Shown: positions 47,801-56,744, counted from the stretch's first letter. The stretch is 64,000 bases of DNA from Oscillatoriophycideae cyanobacterium NC_groundwater_1537_Pr4_S-0.65um_50_18 (GCA_016208305.1 JACQYI010000054.1:1-64000), one strand, 5' to 3'. Notes: a model not told the origin generated them from the letters alone. Program-made: numbers and translations.

Positions 47801-49113
47801 GTTTGCCAAACCTGGCTCACGAGGTCTTGCAGAAAGCGCTGCTCTGAATCGATCGCGAGCGAAGGCTGACCCCAACATGCCACGTGATGGAGCGTTTCTG
47901 CTTTGATTTGCCAAACTTCGCCCCAATCCCAGTTCATGCTGCCGCAAATGGCCTGAAGGATGGCGGGAGCTGCATCTGAGAGCGTCAAAGATTCTGCTAG
48001 TGCGCGGGTGGCAGCATACTGGGCACTTAAGCGGCGATCGGCGCGACGCTTTGCGTTCAGGTTGCGATTCAAGATGATGAAGACATAGCTGATCGCTACT
48101 GCCACGACCAGCGTAAAAATTTCAATCAGATAAATTTTTTGCCGGAAGCGATCGATCCGCGCCTCTAAAAGGCCATCTAGCGCTTTAACGGTCTGTGGCC
48201 AAAGTTCAAAGCTGCTTTTCAGCGCTTCAGATGCTTTGCGATCGAACTCCGCCACAGAATCCTTGGGGGGGAGCGTTTCGCTTTCGGCCAACATTTTCAT
48301 CCAGCTGAGAAATCTCTGGGTCGCTGACAGCGTATTGCGTAGAGGCATCTGCAAAATCAATCGCAGATTGCGAGCAGGATTGTTGTTGAACGCGACATTC
48401 ATGCCTTTGCGTGTGGCATCACTATTGGCTTGCGTCACGCCAACTTGCATGATCAGCCGTCCCCTCTCTTCGGGAAGGAGCATCTGTTGACGCAGAATGT
48501 CTTCGCCCGACAGCCGCAGGTTTGCCAGCAGTTCTTGAGCCTCAGGCAGCTTCAGCAGAATTGCATCCATCAGATAGTAGCTGTCTAGGTCGGGGTCAAG
48601 GATCAGGGTGGAAGTGTCGCCCACCTGAGAAATTAGCTCTCTTGTTCTGACGATGAACTTAGTATGCAGATCTTCGATCGCCGCTCGGCTCGTGGTGCTG
48701 AAATTTTGCTGCGCAATTTGGCGAGATAGCTCAATGTTGAGATGCTGCCAAGATTCTTGCAAAAGCTGGAATTCCTTGGCCGTTTCGAGGCGAGCGCCCA
48801 ATCTCTGCTCTACTTGCTCAACGACTGCCATATCCCGTCCGATCTGATCTCGCTGCTGCTGTAGCGCCAGCGCAGAAGCCTCTTTGTGGAAGTAATGCTG
48901 GGCAATGCGCCGACTCTGGGGCACATCTTGCAAAAGCTGTTCTAGAGGGCGTAAGTATTGCGTGCCATAAAGTTCAAATTGGGTTAGCTCAACTCGCTGA
49001 TTGATCTCAGCTGTGAGCTGATATACCACAAAAGCAAGCGGCAGAATAAACGTCAGCAGCAGAGCGGGCAGGCTGATGCGCAAGGGCTTGCGGATACGGA
49101 GCTTTTCTCCCAT
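44806..49113 (-). CDS. Hybrid sensor histidine kinase with GAF, three PAS and two receivers
   Basis: A 1435-aa membrane sensor. One membrane helix at about 14-34 and a second near 330-352 enclose a helical periplasmic domain. Cytosolic parts in order are a GAF domain (about 365-515) and three PAS/PAC units (about 525-645, 650-775, 780-900). HisKA with FLANMSHELRTPLNAIIGYS is near 920, and HATPase_c with NLLSNAAKF and GTGLGLAI is near 1040-1150. Two receiver domains end the protein (DDDSSVRD... near 1185 and EDDIATRE... near 1310). Both receivers show phospho-acceptor Asp in TLDVLLPHMNG and LLDLMMPEVDG. It lies upstream of the Met-rich gene on the same strand, with a 128-base gap; a functional link is unproven. 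The ligand is unknown. Confidence 0.92.
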   Translation of the reverse strand: MGEKLRIRKPLRISLPALLLTFILPLAFVVYQLTAEINQRVELTQFELYGTQYLRPLEQLLQDVPQSRRIAQHYFHKEASALALQQQRDQIGRDMAVVEQVEQRLGARLETAKEFQLLQESWQHLNIELSRQIAQQNFSTTSRAAIEDLHTKFIVRTRELISQVGDTSTLILDPDLDSYYLMDAILLKLPEAQELLANLRLSGEDILRQQMLLPEERGRLIMQVGVTQANSDATRKGMNVAFNNNPARNLRLILQMPLRNTLSATQRFLSWMKMLAESETLPPKDSVAEFDRKASEALKSSFELWPQTVKALDGLLEARIDRFRQKIYLIEIFTLVVAVAISYVFIILNRNLNAKRRADRRLSAQYAATRALAESLTLSDAAPAILQAICGSMNWDWGEVWQIKAETLHHVACWGQPSLAIDSEQRFLQDLVSQVWQTGEPSWITHLGKANGVEQVDLSGAALPKKIQSTWGFPICNSDRVIGVMIFLGRQTQPPDADLLKMMAAIGSQMGQFIYRQATEEALRQGEELRRMALSAASMGAWDWDIVTGEEFWSTEVESLFGLAPGTFGGSYDEFFQYVHPDDRLLVLNAQEQAIQEDKAYMPEYRIIRPDGSLRWVTSRGKVMRDTHGKALRFSGVTMDITERKQAEADIREREERFRSLLANISGAVYRCNYDEDWSMEFISQPIQAITGYVAAAFTQSQSPSFAEIIYPEDESRIRQEVEQAIVKKRPYELEYRIRHADGSLRWVYEKGQGIFDSNDELTWLDGVIFDISDRKHSEERMHLLESVVVNTNDAVVIFQANPSQPTDLKVIYVNQAFTQITGYEPDEVVGKTTDLLYGTKTDRAELRRVRAAIARHEAVNTELVKYRKDGSEFWLEFEMVPIAQKQGCPKHWISVQRDVSDRKYAEESLLRGKEAAEEANRAKSQFLANMSHELRTPLNAIIGYSEILQEDAEDLGYEDMVPDLEKIRGAGKHLLGLINDILDISKIEAGKMDLYLETFDLEQVIFEVENTIQPLVQKNHNRLEIVRSGNLGLMHADLTKLRQSLFNLLSNAAKFTEAGTITLTVERHPTNWVNFKVTDTGIGMSLEQMDKVFQAFTQADASTTRKYGGTGLGLAISRHFCQMMGGDITVSSEIGKGSTFTICLPSQVVDRALTQLPEPHTAELTPEADRPSHAHMGTILVIDDDSSVRDLMVRYLVKEGFRVETAATGDEGLALAETLHPDAITLDVLLPHMNGWEVLASLKADPALADIPVIVMSMVDDKNLGFTLGAADYLTKPVDYKRLTRLLDQYCPQDRLPGEGDRPTVLVAEDDIATREMFRKMLEREGWQVIEAENGRVALEKLEEGQPDLVLLDLMMPEVDGFQFLNTLRQKPQWRSLPIIVVTAMDLTPGDRLRLNGYVEQILQKGAYCRDDLLREVRDLVMRWTANSQYRSVF

Positions 49114-49347
49114 GACGATTTTCCTCTAGTGAGCAAACCCATGAGGGTCTACTTAAAGTTGCAACAGTAGAGCCGCTCAACTTTAAGGAAAACATCTATG
49201 AGGTTTACCAGCTTATAGATACAAAGATAGGCTTAGCATTCCCATGTTTAACAATTTTGCACGGCAATTTGCAGTAACTCTAAGGATCATGGATCAAAGA
49301 AACCCCAACGGTTTCAAACTGTTACAGATTAATTGGTTTGTGATCCT
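49114..49347. promoter_or_regulatory. Upstream region of the hybrid kinase
   Basis: The kinase-proximal part of a 368-base gene-free spacer. It should contain the kinase promoter but I found no clear -35/-10 pair. The remainder of the spacer is the hairpin cluster. Confidence 0.35.
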
Positions 49348-49478
49348 CAGTAGATCGCAAAGCCCTCCTATTTTTTCTAAAAGCTGGATTTCAGAGGCGC
49401 TTCGCGCCTCTGAAATCCAGCTTTTAGGTTTTTTTGGTGCGCTCCGCGCACCAAAAAAACCTAATTTGCGATCTACTG
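49348..49478. repeat. Three stacked perfect inverted repeats
   Basis: An outer pair CAGTAGATCGCAAA (49348-49361) and its exact complement (49465-49478) encloses two adjacent hairpins. One has perfect 24-bp arms (49377-49400, 49404-49427, loop TTC). The other has perfect 17-bp arms (49426-49442, 49446-49462, loop TCC) with a T7/A7 block. It ends three bases before the PhzF-like stop codon, so on the minus strand it can act as that gene's terminator. As DNA it could form a cruciform. Confidence 0.85.
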
Positions 49479-49481
49479 ATC

Positions 49482-50279
49482 CTAAGAAAATAGCTCGCCG
49501 CGCAAAACCGTGACAGCCTGTCCCTCTAAATAAACGCGATCGCCTTCACAGCGCACTTTGAGTACACCACCTCGGTCAGAAGCCTGATAGGCCAAAAACT
49601 CAGACTTGTGGAGGCGATCGCGCCAGAAGGGGGCCAAACAGCAGTGCGCAGAACCTGTCACTGGATCTTCGTTAATCCCCATTCGAGGCGCAAAGAAGCG
49701 AGAAACAAAGTCAAATGCTGTTGTGCCATCGGCCAAGCTTGTGACGATCACCCCATGAACTGGCAAGTCGGCCATTACGCTAAAGTCGGGAGACAGGTTT
49801 CGAACAGCCTTTTCTGACTCTAAAACAGCCAGATATCCCAAAGCGCTTTGCCAAACCTCAGTAATGGCAACGTGGTCTAGCGCCTCGATTAGCTGGGGTG
49901 GCAGGTCAACCTGTTGAGAAGAATTGGCTGGGAAGTCTAGCTGAATTCCGGTTCCTTGGTGCTTTGCAATCAGTAAACCGCTGCGCGTGTGAAACGTTGC
50001 CTCTGCATCCAACCGCAGATGTCCCTCAGACCAGAGCACATGCGCACTCGCCAACGTTGCATGCCCACAGAGATCAACCTCAACGGCAGGTGTAAACCAG
50101 CGCAAGCTGTAGCCATCCTCCTGCTTCAGCAGAAACGCTGTTTCCGACAGGTTCATTTCTTGAGCGACGCTCTGCATCCAGCGATCGCTCATAGGCTCTG
50201 GCAAAACGCAAACTGCTGCCGGATTACCAGCAAACGGCACATCCGTGAAGGCATCAACTTGAGTAATGGCTATGCCCAT
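49482..50279 (-). CDS. PhzF-family protein
   Basis: A 265-aa protein of the PhzF/DapF-like isomerase fold. The N-terminal ITQVDAFTDVPFAGNPAAVC and NLSETAFLL (with the catalytic Glu) are signatures of the family. The C-terminal half contains GINEDPVTGSAHCCLAPFW, the second conserved block. PhzF itself isomerises an intermediate of phenazine synthesis, but most bacterial relatives have no phenazine cluster and unknown substrates; none of the other phz genes is here. It is followed by the hairpin cluster. Confidence 0.9.
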   Translation of the reverse strand: MGIAITQVDAFTDVPFAGNPAAVCVLPEPMSDRWMQSVAQEMNLSETAFLLKQEDGYSLRWFTPAVEVDLCGHATLASAHVLWSEGHLRLDAEATFHTRSGLLIAKHQGTGIQLDFPANSSQQVDLPPQLIEALDHVAITEVWQSALGYLAVLESEKAVRNLSPDFSVMADLPVHGVIVTSLADGTTAFDFVSRFFAPRMGINEDPVTGSAHCCLAPFWRDRLHKSEFLAYQASDRGGVLKVRCEGDRVYLEGQAVTVLRGELFS

Positions 50280-50345
50280 ATCCGGTCAACTTTGTACAGG
50301 ATTCGTTTGCAAAAGGCTAAGGTCAAGACAGGCTAAGCGTTTGAG

Positions 50346-50834
50346 CTAGGGCTGTGGCGCATGTACCACCAGTACTTCACAGGGGGCATGGTGCAACACA
50401 TAGTTACTAACACTGCCCAAAAACAGCTCGCTCAGGCCAGAAGTCCCTCTGCGTCCTACCACAATCAGATCAGACGACCAATTTTTGGCCAGTTCGCAAA
50501 TCACCCGCCCCGGATATCCAGGGGTTTGGGTAAATTCGGTTTTGACTCCTGCTTCGGTGGCGATCTGAGTATGCGACTGCAAAAACGCTAGCCCTTGTGC
50601 CTCAAACTCTTGCCATTGCTTTTGGTAAATCTCAAACGTCGCGGCCTCTAGGGTCAAGTTTGTCATAAGACCTGTCGCCGACACAGGTATCTGGGGACTA
50701 CCTGATTCATCTGCCGAAAGAACATGCAGAATCATCAGTTCGGCTTCTAGGGCTTTAGCCAGTGCTAGCGCCTTGCCAAAGATATGTTCACCTAAGGGGG
50801 AGCGATCGATCGCAACTAAAATCTTATGAAACAT
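50346..50834 (-). CDS. Universal stress protein, UspA family
   Basis: A 162-aa single-domain Usp. It starts MFHKILVAIDRSPLGEHIF and carries the ATP-binding motif GRRGTSGLSELFLGSVSNYV near 128-147, followed by a strand CEVLVVH. It is of the ATP-binding (MJ0577-like) group rather than the UspA group that lacks the motif. The gene lies about 65 bases upstream of the PhzF-like gene on the same strand, so they may be co-transcribed. A stress role is general to the family. Confidence 0.93.
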   Translation of the reverse strand: MFHKILVAIDRSPLGEHIFGKALALAKALEAELMILHVLSADESGSPQIPVSATGLMTNLTLEAATFEIYQKQWQEFEAQGLAFLQSHTQIATEAGVKTEFTQTPGYPGRVICELAKNWSSDLIVVGRRGTSGLSELFLGSVSNYVLHHAPCEVLVVHAPQP

Positions 50835-51000
50835 AGAGGCACTTTATAAAGGTGAGGATTGATAAAAGTTAGAAATGCAAGGTTTGAGCAATCTGTAGCA
50901 ATAGCGCATGGCAGCGCTACTACAAAACTATTACCACACTTGAAACACTGCCGACCCAGCGCTTAATTTTCTTGATGATTTCTTGAAATCTACTTAAGAA

Positions 51001-52176
51001 TTACCCACTGCTGCGCTCGGCACTTGGGTATCGCTCCAGAGACACGACTTCTGCTCTGCTCTCGCGAGCAACCCTAATCAGCAATCCTGCGGCTAACAGA
51101 CTGGCAATCATTGAGCTGCCCCCATAGCTAAACAGCGGAAAGGGCAATCCTGTAGTAGGTAAAGCGCCCGTTGCTACGCCGATATTGAGCAAAGCCTGTC
51201 CCACCATCAAAATCATCACGCCGATCGCCACAAGCTGATGGACTTTGTTATTGGCCTTGACTGCCACTCGCAGCGCCAGAGTGCCGTACACCACCAGCAT
51301 CGACATCAACAGCAGGCATCCGACAAATCCAAATTCTTCGGCAAAAACCGCAAAAATAAAATCTGTATACTGAATCGGCAAATAAAACAGCTTTTGCTGA
51401 GAGAGGCCAAATCCTTTGCCCAGAAAGCCACCCGAACCGATCGCCAACAAACTTTGAATTAACTGATAGCCATCTTGTCTGGGATCAGCCCAAGGATTTA
51501 AAAAAGAAATGAGACGTCGCCGTTGATAAGACTTGAGACTGACGCTAACCACTGCTGCCAGCAAGCCTACTCCTGCGGCACTGCCCAAATAGGTAAAAGG
51601 TATCCCCGATGCCAGAGCAATCAGCCAGAGCATCATGCCGCAAAGAGCAGCGGTACTTAGGTTGGGTTGCAGCAAAATTCCGGCCAACGTGACGACAAAA
51701 ATTCCTAGCCAAGTCAGCCGTACAGTCCAGCTTAGGCGTTCCCATTGCCCAAAGATACGGGCAGACTGCAGTACCAAAAAAGGTTTAATCAGCTCAGAGG
51801 GTTGAATGCCGACAGGCCCAATGACCAGCCAGCGCGTTGCTCCATTGACAGAGGTACCCAAACCAGGCAGCAGCGTTAGCAGAATTAGCCCCAGCAGCAG
51901 CAAAACGCCCCAATCGGCAAAGCCTAAAGCGTACTTTAAAGGCGCATGGACGAGGATGTTGAATCCCACTAGCCCTATGCAAATCCAGGCAATTTGCACT
52001 TTGAAGTAGTAGAGACCATCTCCCCAGTCTTTATCAGCGATCGGGTAAGACGCTGAAAACATCACCACTAGCCCAACAAAAATCCAGAGAAAGGTCAGCC
52101 AGCGCAAGAATCGGGCTTCAGCTGACCAGTCTTGCGTCGAAGTATCAAAGAAGGGGATAAAATGGCGCAGTTTCAC
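51001..52176 (-). CDS. ftsW: FtsW/RodA-family peptidoglycan polymerase
   Basis: A 391-aa SEDS protein with about ten membrane helices. GPVGIQPSELIKPFLVL near the middle holds the conserved SEDS motif, and LPTTGLPFPLFSYGGSSM near the end is the FtsW signature. FtsW polymerises septal peptidoglycan with a class b PBP. The cytosolic N-terminus is short. FtsW rather than RodA is the better guess from the C-terminal motif. The apcCBA genes lie upstream on the same strand, separated by terminator-like structures. Confidence 0.9.
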   Translation of the reverse strand: MKLRHFIPFFDTSTQDWSAEARFLRWLTFLWIFVGLVVMFSASYPIADKDWGDGLYYFKVQIAWICIGLVGFNILVHAPLKYALGFADWGVLLLLGLILLTLLPGLGTSVNGATRWLVIGPVGIQPSELIKPFLVLQSARIFGQWERLSWTVRLTWLGIFVVTLAGILLQPNLSTAALCGMMLWLIALASGIPFTYLGSAAGVGLLAAVVSVSLKSYQRRRLISFLNPWADPRQDGYQLIQSLLAIGSGGFLGKGFGLSQQKLFYLPIQYTDFIFAVFAEEFGFVGCLLLMSMLVVYGTLALRVAVKANNKVHQLVAIGVMILMVGQALLNIGVATGALPTTGLPFPLFSYGGSSMIASLLAAGLLIRVARESRAEVVSLERYPSAERSSG

Positions 52177-52265
52177 AGCTCGGTGACTTGGGAATAATTG
52201 GGCGATCGAAAGCCTAAATAGACTAACGCAGGTCGCCTCAATTTAAACCTAAATTTATTGCAACA

Positions 52266-52302
52266 AAAAAGCTGCCACAAAAAACGGGAGCTAAAAAAGC
52301 AG
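52266..52302 (-). terminator. Terminator candidate after the apc operon
   Basis: On the minus strand AGCTGC pairs with GCAGCT, and the second arm is followed directly by TTTTTT. The stem is short and the loop contains further T runs, so strength is uncertain. Confidence 0.45.
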
Positions 52303-52364
52303 CTAGGGATCCATTATTTTTCATCTAGAGATTAACCCCTAAATAAAAAATAATAGACCCCTAG
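52303..52364 (-). terminator. Long imperfect stem-loop 3' of apcC
   Basis: CTAGGGATCCATTATTTTT (52303-52321) pairs with AAAAATAATAGACCCCTAG (52346-52364) with few mismatches, around a loop of 24 bases. It begins about 45 bases past the apcC stop. It may stabilise the abundant apc transcript end or assist termination. Confidence 0.55.
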
Positions 52365-52410
52365 ATTAAGGTCATTAATGCTGAAGATCTCAAGCGAGAT
52401 CCTCTAGATC

Positions 52411-52614
52411 CTACAGGAGGCCCGTGTTTGCGCCTGGTTTACCGGTTGCCAGCTCAACTTTGACGATTTTGCCACCCATTTTCATGATGCGTTGCTGCTC
52501 CTTAAACCAATTGTCGTAAGGAACCAGCTTGGTGAAGTAGGTATTTTGCAGTTCCCGCTGAGTACGAATCCGAGTCTGGCTAGGAACACAGGCTGTAATT
52601 TTGAACATCCGCAT
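52411..52614 (-). CDS. apcC: Allophycocyanin core linker ApcC
   Basis: The 67-aa small linker (LC 7.8) caps allophycocyanin trimers in the phycobilisome core. The sequence MFKITACVPSQTRIRTQREL and the C-terminal FKEQQRIMKMGGKIVKVELA are near the family consensus and cover the CpcD-like fold. The ORF starts two codons before the usual MFKIT, at ATG 52614, with GGGAG about 11 bases upstream; the internal ATG at 52608 is an alternative. It is the last gene of apcA-apcB-apcC. Confidence 0.95.
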   Translation of the reverse strand: MRMFKITACVPSQTRIRTQRELQNTYFTKLVPYDNWFKEQQRIMKMGGKIVKVELATGKPGANTGLL

Positions 52615-52854
52615 GGGCTATAACGCTCCCGTGTAAACTGGAAAATTTTGATTAAATCTAGAGACTGAACCTAGAAAAATTTAGGTAATTACTGCAAGTC
52701 TGGGAGTCTAATGTCAATCCTAGACCGTCACAGCGAACCTTTGGCTGCCGTTGACCCCCTAGCACTCACACCAAACTGCCCAGACCGAAAGAAGTTATGA
52801 GACTCAAGCTCTAACTTTCAAGTTTTAGCTCAGAACAGGCTAGCCTAAACCAGA

Positions 52855-53340
52855 TTAGCTCAAGCCAGAGCAGATGTAGTCGAGATAAACGCCCATTTCC
52901 TTGCCTGCGTCAGCACCCACCAAGCTGGCGGTTACTTCTTTGATGGCTTGGATAGCTTGCACCGTTGCTGCAACAGGTACGCCCAAGGAGTTGTAGGTTT
53001 CCTTCAAACCGTTGAGCACGCGCTCATCAAGGATGGAAGGATCGCCAGCCAACATGGCATAGGTGGAGTAGCGCAGGTAGTAGTCGAGGTCACGAATGCA
53101 GGCTGCATAGCGACGGGTGGTGTACATGTTGCCACCGGGACGAGTGATGTCAGAGTACAGCAGGGACTTAGCCACAGCTTCTTTGACGATCGCCGCCGAG
53201 TTGGCGCTGATGGTGGTCGCTGCACGAACGCGCAGTTCGCCGCTAGAAAAATAGCCCTTCAGCTTCTCTAGAGCAGCCACATCCAGGTACTTGCCCTGAA
53301 CGTCGGCAGAGTTGATTACAGCAGTAATTGCGTCTTGCAT
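52855..53340 (-). CDS. apcB: Allophycocyanin beta subunit
   Basis: A 161-aa phycobiliprotein of the phycobilisome core. It has the chromophore Cys in [16 protein letters not shown] (Cys near 81), the conserved Asn region before it and the family helices throughout; length is standard. It binds phycocyanobilin and pairs with ApcA. It lies about 100 bases downstream of apcA on the same strand. Confidence 0.97.
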   Translation of the reverse strand: MQDAITAVINSADVQGKYLDVAALEKLKGYFSSGELRVRAATTISANSAAIVKEAVAKSLLYSDITRPGGNMYTTRRYAACIRDLDYYLRYSTYAMLAGDPSILDERVLNGLKETYNSLGVPVAATVQAIQAIKEVTASLVGADAGKEMGVYLDYICSGLS

Positions 53341-53438
53341 GATTTTGCTTCCTTAAAAAATGCGTTGATGTCTATCGGGCAATTGAGAAAGTTCTAAGCT
53401 TTGAGCTGAGCAGTTAACTCAGCGCTGACTCAGCGCTC

Positions 53439-53924
53439 TTACTGCATAGCACCGATAACGTAGTCGAAGTAGGTGCCTGCTTCAGAAGCATCTTCGCCAG
53501 ATAGCAGGGAAGCTGCCACGCTCTTCATAGCGCGAACGCCTTCTGCCACAGCCTCAATGGGGGTACCCAGAGACTTGTACATTTCGCGCACGCCTACGAT
53601 GCCGATTTCTTCGATGGGGGTGATGTCGCCAGAAACCACTCCGTAAGTGATCAGACGCAGATAGTAGTCCATGTCGCGCAGGCAGGTTGCGGTCATTTCT
53701 TCGCCATAAGCGTTGCCGCCAGGAGAAACCACATCAGGGCGCTTTTGGAAAAGCTGATCGCCAGCTTGCTTCACAATGCGCTCGCGAGATTCTGTGAGAA
53801 CTTGAGCAATCCGCAGACGACGCTCACCAGAGGTAACAAAACCCTTGATCCGATCCAGTTCGCCGGGGCTGAGATAGCGAGCCTCAGCATCCGCATTCAC
53901 GATTGACTTCGTGACAATACTCAT
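53439..53924 (-). CDS. apcA: Allophycocyanin alpha subunit
   Basis: A 161-aa core subunit, from the ATG at 53924 ([20 protein letters not shown]). GGAGGA lies about 8 bases before that ATG, and the in-frame ATG at 53987 is rejected because the added 21 residues have no family character. The chromophore Cys is in [15 protein letters not shown] near residue 81. It begins the apcABC cluster. The large core-membrane linker gene apcE, often next to apcA, is not here. Confidence 0.97.
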   Translation of the reverse strand: MSIVTKSIVNADAEARYLSPGELDRIKGFVTSGERRLRIAQVLTESRERIVKQAGDQLFQKRPDVVSPGGNAYGEEMTATCLRDMDYYLRLITYGVVSGDITPIEEIGIVGVREMYKSLGTPIEAVAEGVRAMKSVAASLLSGEDASEAGTYFDYVIGAMQ

Positions 53925-54425
53925 TGATGGATTCCTCCGAAAAGCAAGATGTAACCGATTTGTTTTATGGGCAAAACCATACCGCAATAGGTTGCTCAGT
54001 CTTTGCTTGACCGAACTTCCGGCTGTAGGGGTTTACCGTAGATAGTCTTTGTTTAACCATCTCCGAGGATAATTCTCCGGCATTAAGCTCCCACTCTTGA
54101 GCTGTCTGCAACATTTCGTAATAGTTTCCTCATCCACGACGGCGTTTAACCGCTCAGCAAAGATGAAAAGCTCCTGAAACCTACACATATCGGTTCAAAT
54201 TTCAAGCCGTTTCTCGATGAATCGTAATAATCCTTGAAGAAATCTGAAGCCTTGTAACTTCATCCCTGGCTTAAGGTAACTTCATCCCTGGCTTAAGGGC
54301 TTCAGTTTTGTAGCGCCTGAATCGCTGTTGCCTTTACCTTTGGCTATGGGAACACTAAAAGCGCAAGATGGCATTGCCTGTATAAAAGCGCATTGCTTCT
54401 CATTCATCAGAGGTGAAGAGTAACA
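53925..54425. promoter_or_regulatory. Divergent spacer and apcA leader
   Basis: About 500 bases between apcA and the divergent glycosyltransferase. The half next to apcA probably holds the apc promoter and a long leader, which is common for apc genes. No terminator or regulator box could be assigned. A 22-bp direct duplication lies at 54254-54297. Confidence 0.45.
54254..54297. repeat. 22-bp perfect tandem duplication
   Basis: The 22-base unit running GTAACTTCATCC to GGCTTAAG occurs twice head to tail with no mismatch, at 54254-54275 and 54276-54297. It sits upstream of the glycosyltransferase gene. Confidence 0.95.
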
Positions 54426-55382
54426 ATGGACTTTACCATCGCCATTCCCACTTACAACGGAGAGCATCGCCTGCCTGAGGTGCTAGAACAGCTTCGATCG
54501 CAAGTCAATCCGGCAGAGCTGCAATGGGAAATCTTGATTGTAGATAATAACAGTAGCGATCGCACTCCAGAAGTAATCCAAGCTTTTCAATCCCATTTTC
54601 CGGTATCTATTCGCTACCTTAAAGCTTCACGACAAGGGGCAGGATATGCGCGCCAGGTTGCAATTCAAGCGGCACAAAGCTCCCTGATTGGATTTTTAGA
54701 TGATGATAACCTTCCTGATGAAAATTGGTTGAATCAAGCCTATGAATTTGCCCAAACATATCCTAAAGCAGGGGCATATGGTAGCCATATTCGAGGAGAG
54801 TTTGAAATTAATCCACCTCAAAATTTGCAGCGAATTCTACCGTTTTTAGCTATCACAGAACGGGGTGAAAAGCCAAGCCGCTATGCATCTATAAAAGGGG
54901 TATTGCCACCCGCAGCAGGATTGGTCGTGCGTAAACAGGCATGGTTAGATCATGTGCCTGAAGAGGGCATCTTAATGAAATTAAAATTTCAGCGATCGGA
55001 TGGTAATCATTGTGGTGAAGACCTAGAGGCGTTGAGCTATATTCAGCGATCGTCCTGGGAAATTTGGCATAATCCCAGCATGAAAGTTGCCCACAAAATT
55101 CCATCTTGGCGATTAGAAAGCTCCTACTTGTTGCCTCTTTTTAAGAGTATTGGATTAAGTCGGCATGTGACGCGTATGTTAGGCGTTAAGTCTTGGCAAA
55201 GGCCGTTATTTCTCATTGCATATTTAGGGAATGATCTCCGCAAAAGCTTTCTGCACTATCTAAAGTATCGATCGAAGCTGCAAACTGATTTGGCTGCTGC
55301 TTGCGAAATGCAGCTCTTCCTCGGAAGTTTAATCAGTCCATTTTATCTATGGCAAAAAGGCTTTTTATTAAATAAATTTTAA
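54426..55382 (+). CDS. Family 2 glycosyltransferase, HpsE-like
   Basis: A 318-aa GT-A enzyme. The N-terminus FTIAIPTYNGEHRLPEVLEQ, DNNSSDRTPEV and FLDDDNLPDENWL (the metal-binding DxD) are clear. The length and the sequence ahead of residue 60 recall HpsE, a hormogonium polysaccharide glycosyltransferase of filamentous cyanobacteria, but other hps genes are absent. The next gene, a GT4 enzyme, starts 22 bases downstream on the same strand and may be an operon partner. Confidence 0.85.
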   Translation: MDFTIAIPTYNGEHRLPEVLEQLRSQVNPAELQWEILIVDNNSSDRTPEVIQAFQSHFPVSIRYLKASRQGAGYARQVAIQAAQSSLIGFLDDDNLPDENWLNQAYEFAQTYPKAGAYGSHIRGEFEINPPQNLQRILPFLAITERGEKPSRYASIKGVLPPAAGLVVRKQAWLDHVPEEGILMKLKFQRSDGNHCGEDLEALSYIQRSSWEIWHNPSMKVAHKIPSWRLESSYLLPLFKSIGLSRHVTRMLGVKSWQRPLFLIAYLGNDLRKSFLHYLKYRSKLQTDLAAACEMQLFLGSLISPFYLWQKGFLLNKF

Positions 55383-55404
55383 TCCTCGTCTAAAGTTTCA
55401 TGTC

Positions 55405-56553
55405 ATGCATCTAATCGTTTTAGAAAATGAGCCGTCTTCATATCGAGGGGGGCAAGAGCTAAGTTTGATCGATATTTGCCAAGGATTACATCGACGAGGA
55501 CATCGTATTAGTCTTCTCTACAAAAAATCAGGTGATTTACTTCAGCACTATCAAAGCTTTTGTTCAGACATAACTTGTGTAGATGAATACAAGCTGAAGG
55601 CTAAAAATCTGCTCCGATTCGTTTCAAGTTTGCACCAAACCGCCCAAGCCATTACGACCGAATCGCAAAGCCTGGTGTATTGCAATCAGTATCAAGAGAG
55701 CTTTTTTGGTTATGGACTTGCCTGTCTCAAAGCCATTCCCTTTGTTTGCCATTTGCGTTTACCTCCCCCAACAACGTTAGGAATTCAATCGAGATTAGGG
55801 CTTTGGGGTGCAAAACAGCTCATTGCAATTTCACAGCAAACGCAGCAGGATTGGATTGCCGCCGGGTTCTCCCATCAAAAGTTCAATACGGTGTATAACG
55901 GAATTGATTTAGAAAAATCCCAAGAAAAAATTCAGCCTCATACTACTAGCGCGATCGCTCAAACTCAGCCTCCGATCTTAACCAGTCCAATGACTGCTCC
56001 AGTAATTGCCTACGTAGGACGGCTAGACAAGGTAAAAGGGGTAGAAACATTACTGAAAGCGATCGCCTTGCTCAAATTAGAAGAGCCGCATCTGCATCTG
56101 CTCATTGCTGGAAAGCCCCTAATTCAAAATGCGCGCTATCAAGACTTTCTGATACAGCTTGCCCATCAGCTCGGCATTGAATCAAATGTCAGCTTTTTGG
56201 GGCATGTGTCCTCTCCAACGAAGATCTACCATGCTAGCCATGTGGCAGTCTTGCCTAGCCTCTGGCCAGAACCTTTTGGGCGAACCATTCTGGAGGCTAT
56301 GGCTTGCGGCGTGCCAGTCGTTGCTAGTCAAGTAGGTGGCATCCCAGAAGTGTTGTCTGGTGAATTTGCTCAGGGGCTGTTTCAGCCTGGGAATGCAGAA
56401 GATTTGGCAGCAAAGATCCGACATACTCTGAACTGGCAAAGCCAAGATATAAATCTGCGCCAGCGCTGTCGAGACCATGTGGGCGATCGCTTTCCGCTGA
56501 CCAAAACCGTTGAAGGGGTAGAGCAAGTGATGTTCAAAGCGTTGGGCTGCTAA
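55405..56553 (+). CDS. Family 4 glycosyltransferase
   Basis: A 382-aa GT-B enzyme. The N-terminal half has RGGQELSLIDICQGLHRRGH and the link segment YNGIDLEKS. The C-terminal half has YVGRLDKVKGVETLLKA and the donor-binding EAMACGVPVVASQVGGIPE with LWPEPFGRTILE. It probably adds a sugar to a surface polysaccharide in the same pathway as the GT2 enzyme upstream. The middle (about 180-205) is a Ser/Thr/Gln-rich loop. Donor unknown. Confidence 0.9.
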   Translation: MHLIVLENEPSSYRGGQELSLIDICQGLHRRGHRISLLYKKSGDLLQHYQSFCSDITCVDEYKLKAKNLLRFVSSLHQTAQAITTESQSLVYCNQYQESFFGYGLACLKAIPFVCHLRLPPPTTLGIQSRLGLWGAKQLIAISQQTQQDWIAAGFSHQKFNTVYNGIDLEKSQEKIQPHTTSAIAQTQPPILTSPMTAPVIAYVGRLDKVKGVETLLKAIALLKLEEPHLHLLIAGKPLIQNARYQDFLIQLAHQLGIESNVSFLGHVSSPTKIYHASHVAVLPSLWPEPFGRTILEAMACGVPVVASQVGGIPEVLSGEFAQGLFQPGNAEDLAAKIRHTLNWQSQDINLRQRCRDHVGDRFPLTKTVEGVEQVMFKALGC

Positions 56554-56744
56554 GCACTTAGCAGTCAAAGCTGTCAGTAAGAGCCAAACTTTCAAAAAAT
56601 CCTGATTTTTTCGATCTGCTGATCCTATCCAGATGAGGCAATACTAAAGACATTCGTACTGAATCGGCAAATTCCATCTACCATTTATCAGGACAAGGAT
56701 ATTGTCAGGATCAAGATTCAGGACAGTTAAACGTAAGGCTAGCT

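Noticed and set aside
53925-53987. N-terminal extension of ApcA
   Set aside because: The family start MSIVTKS is at 53924 with GGAGGA ahead of it.
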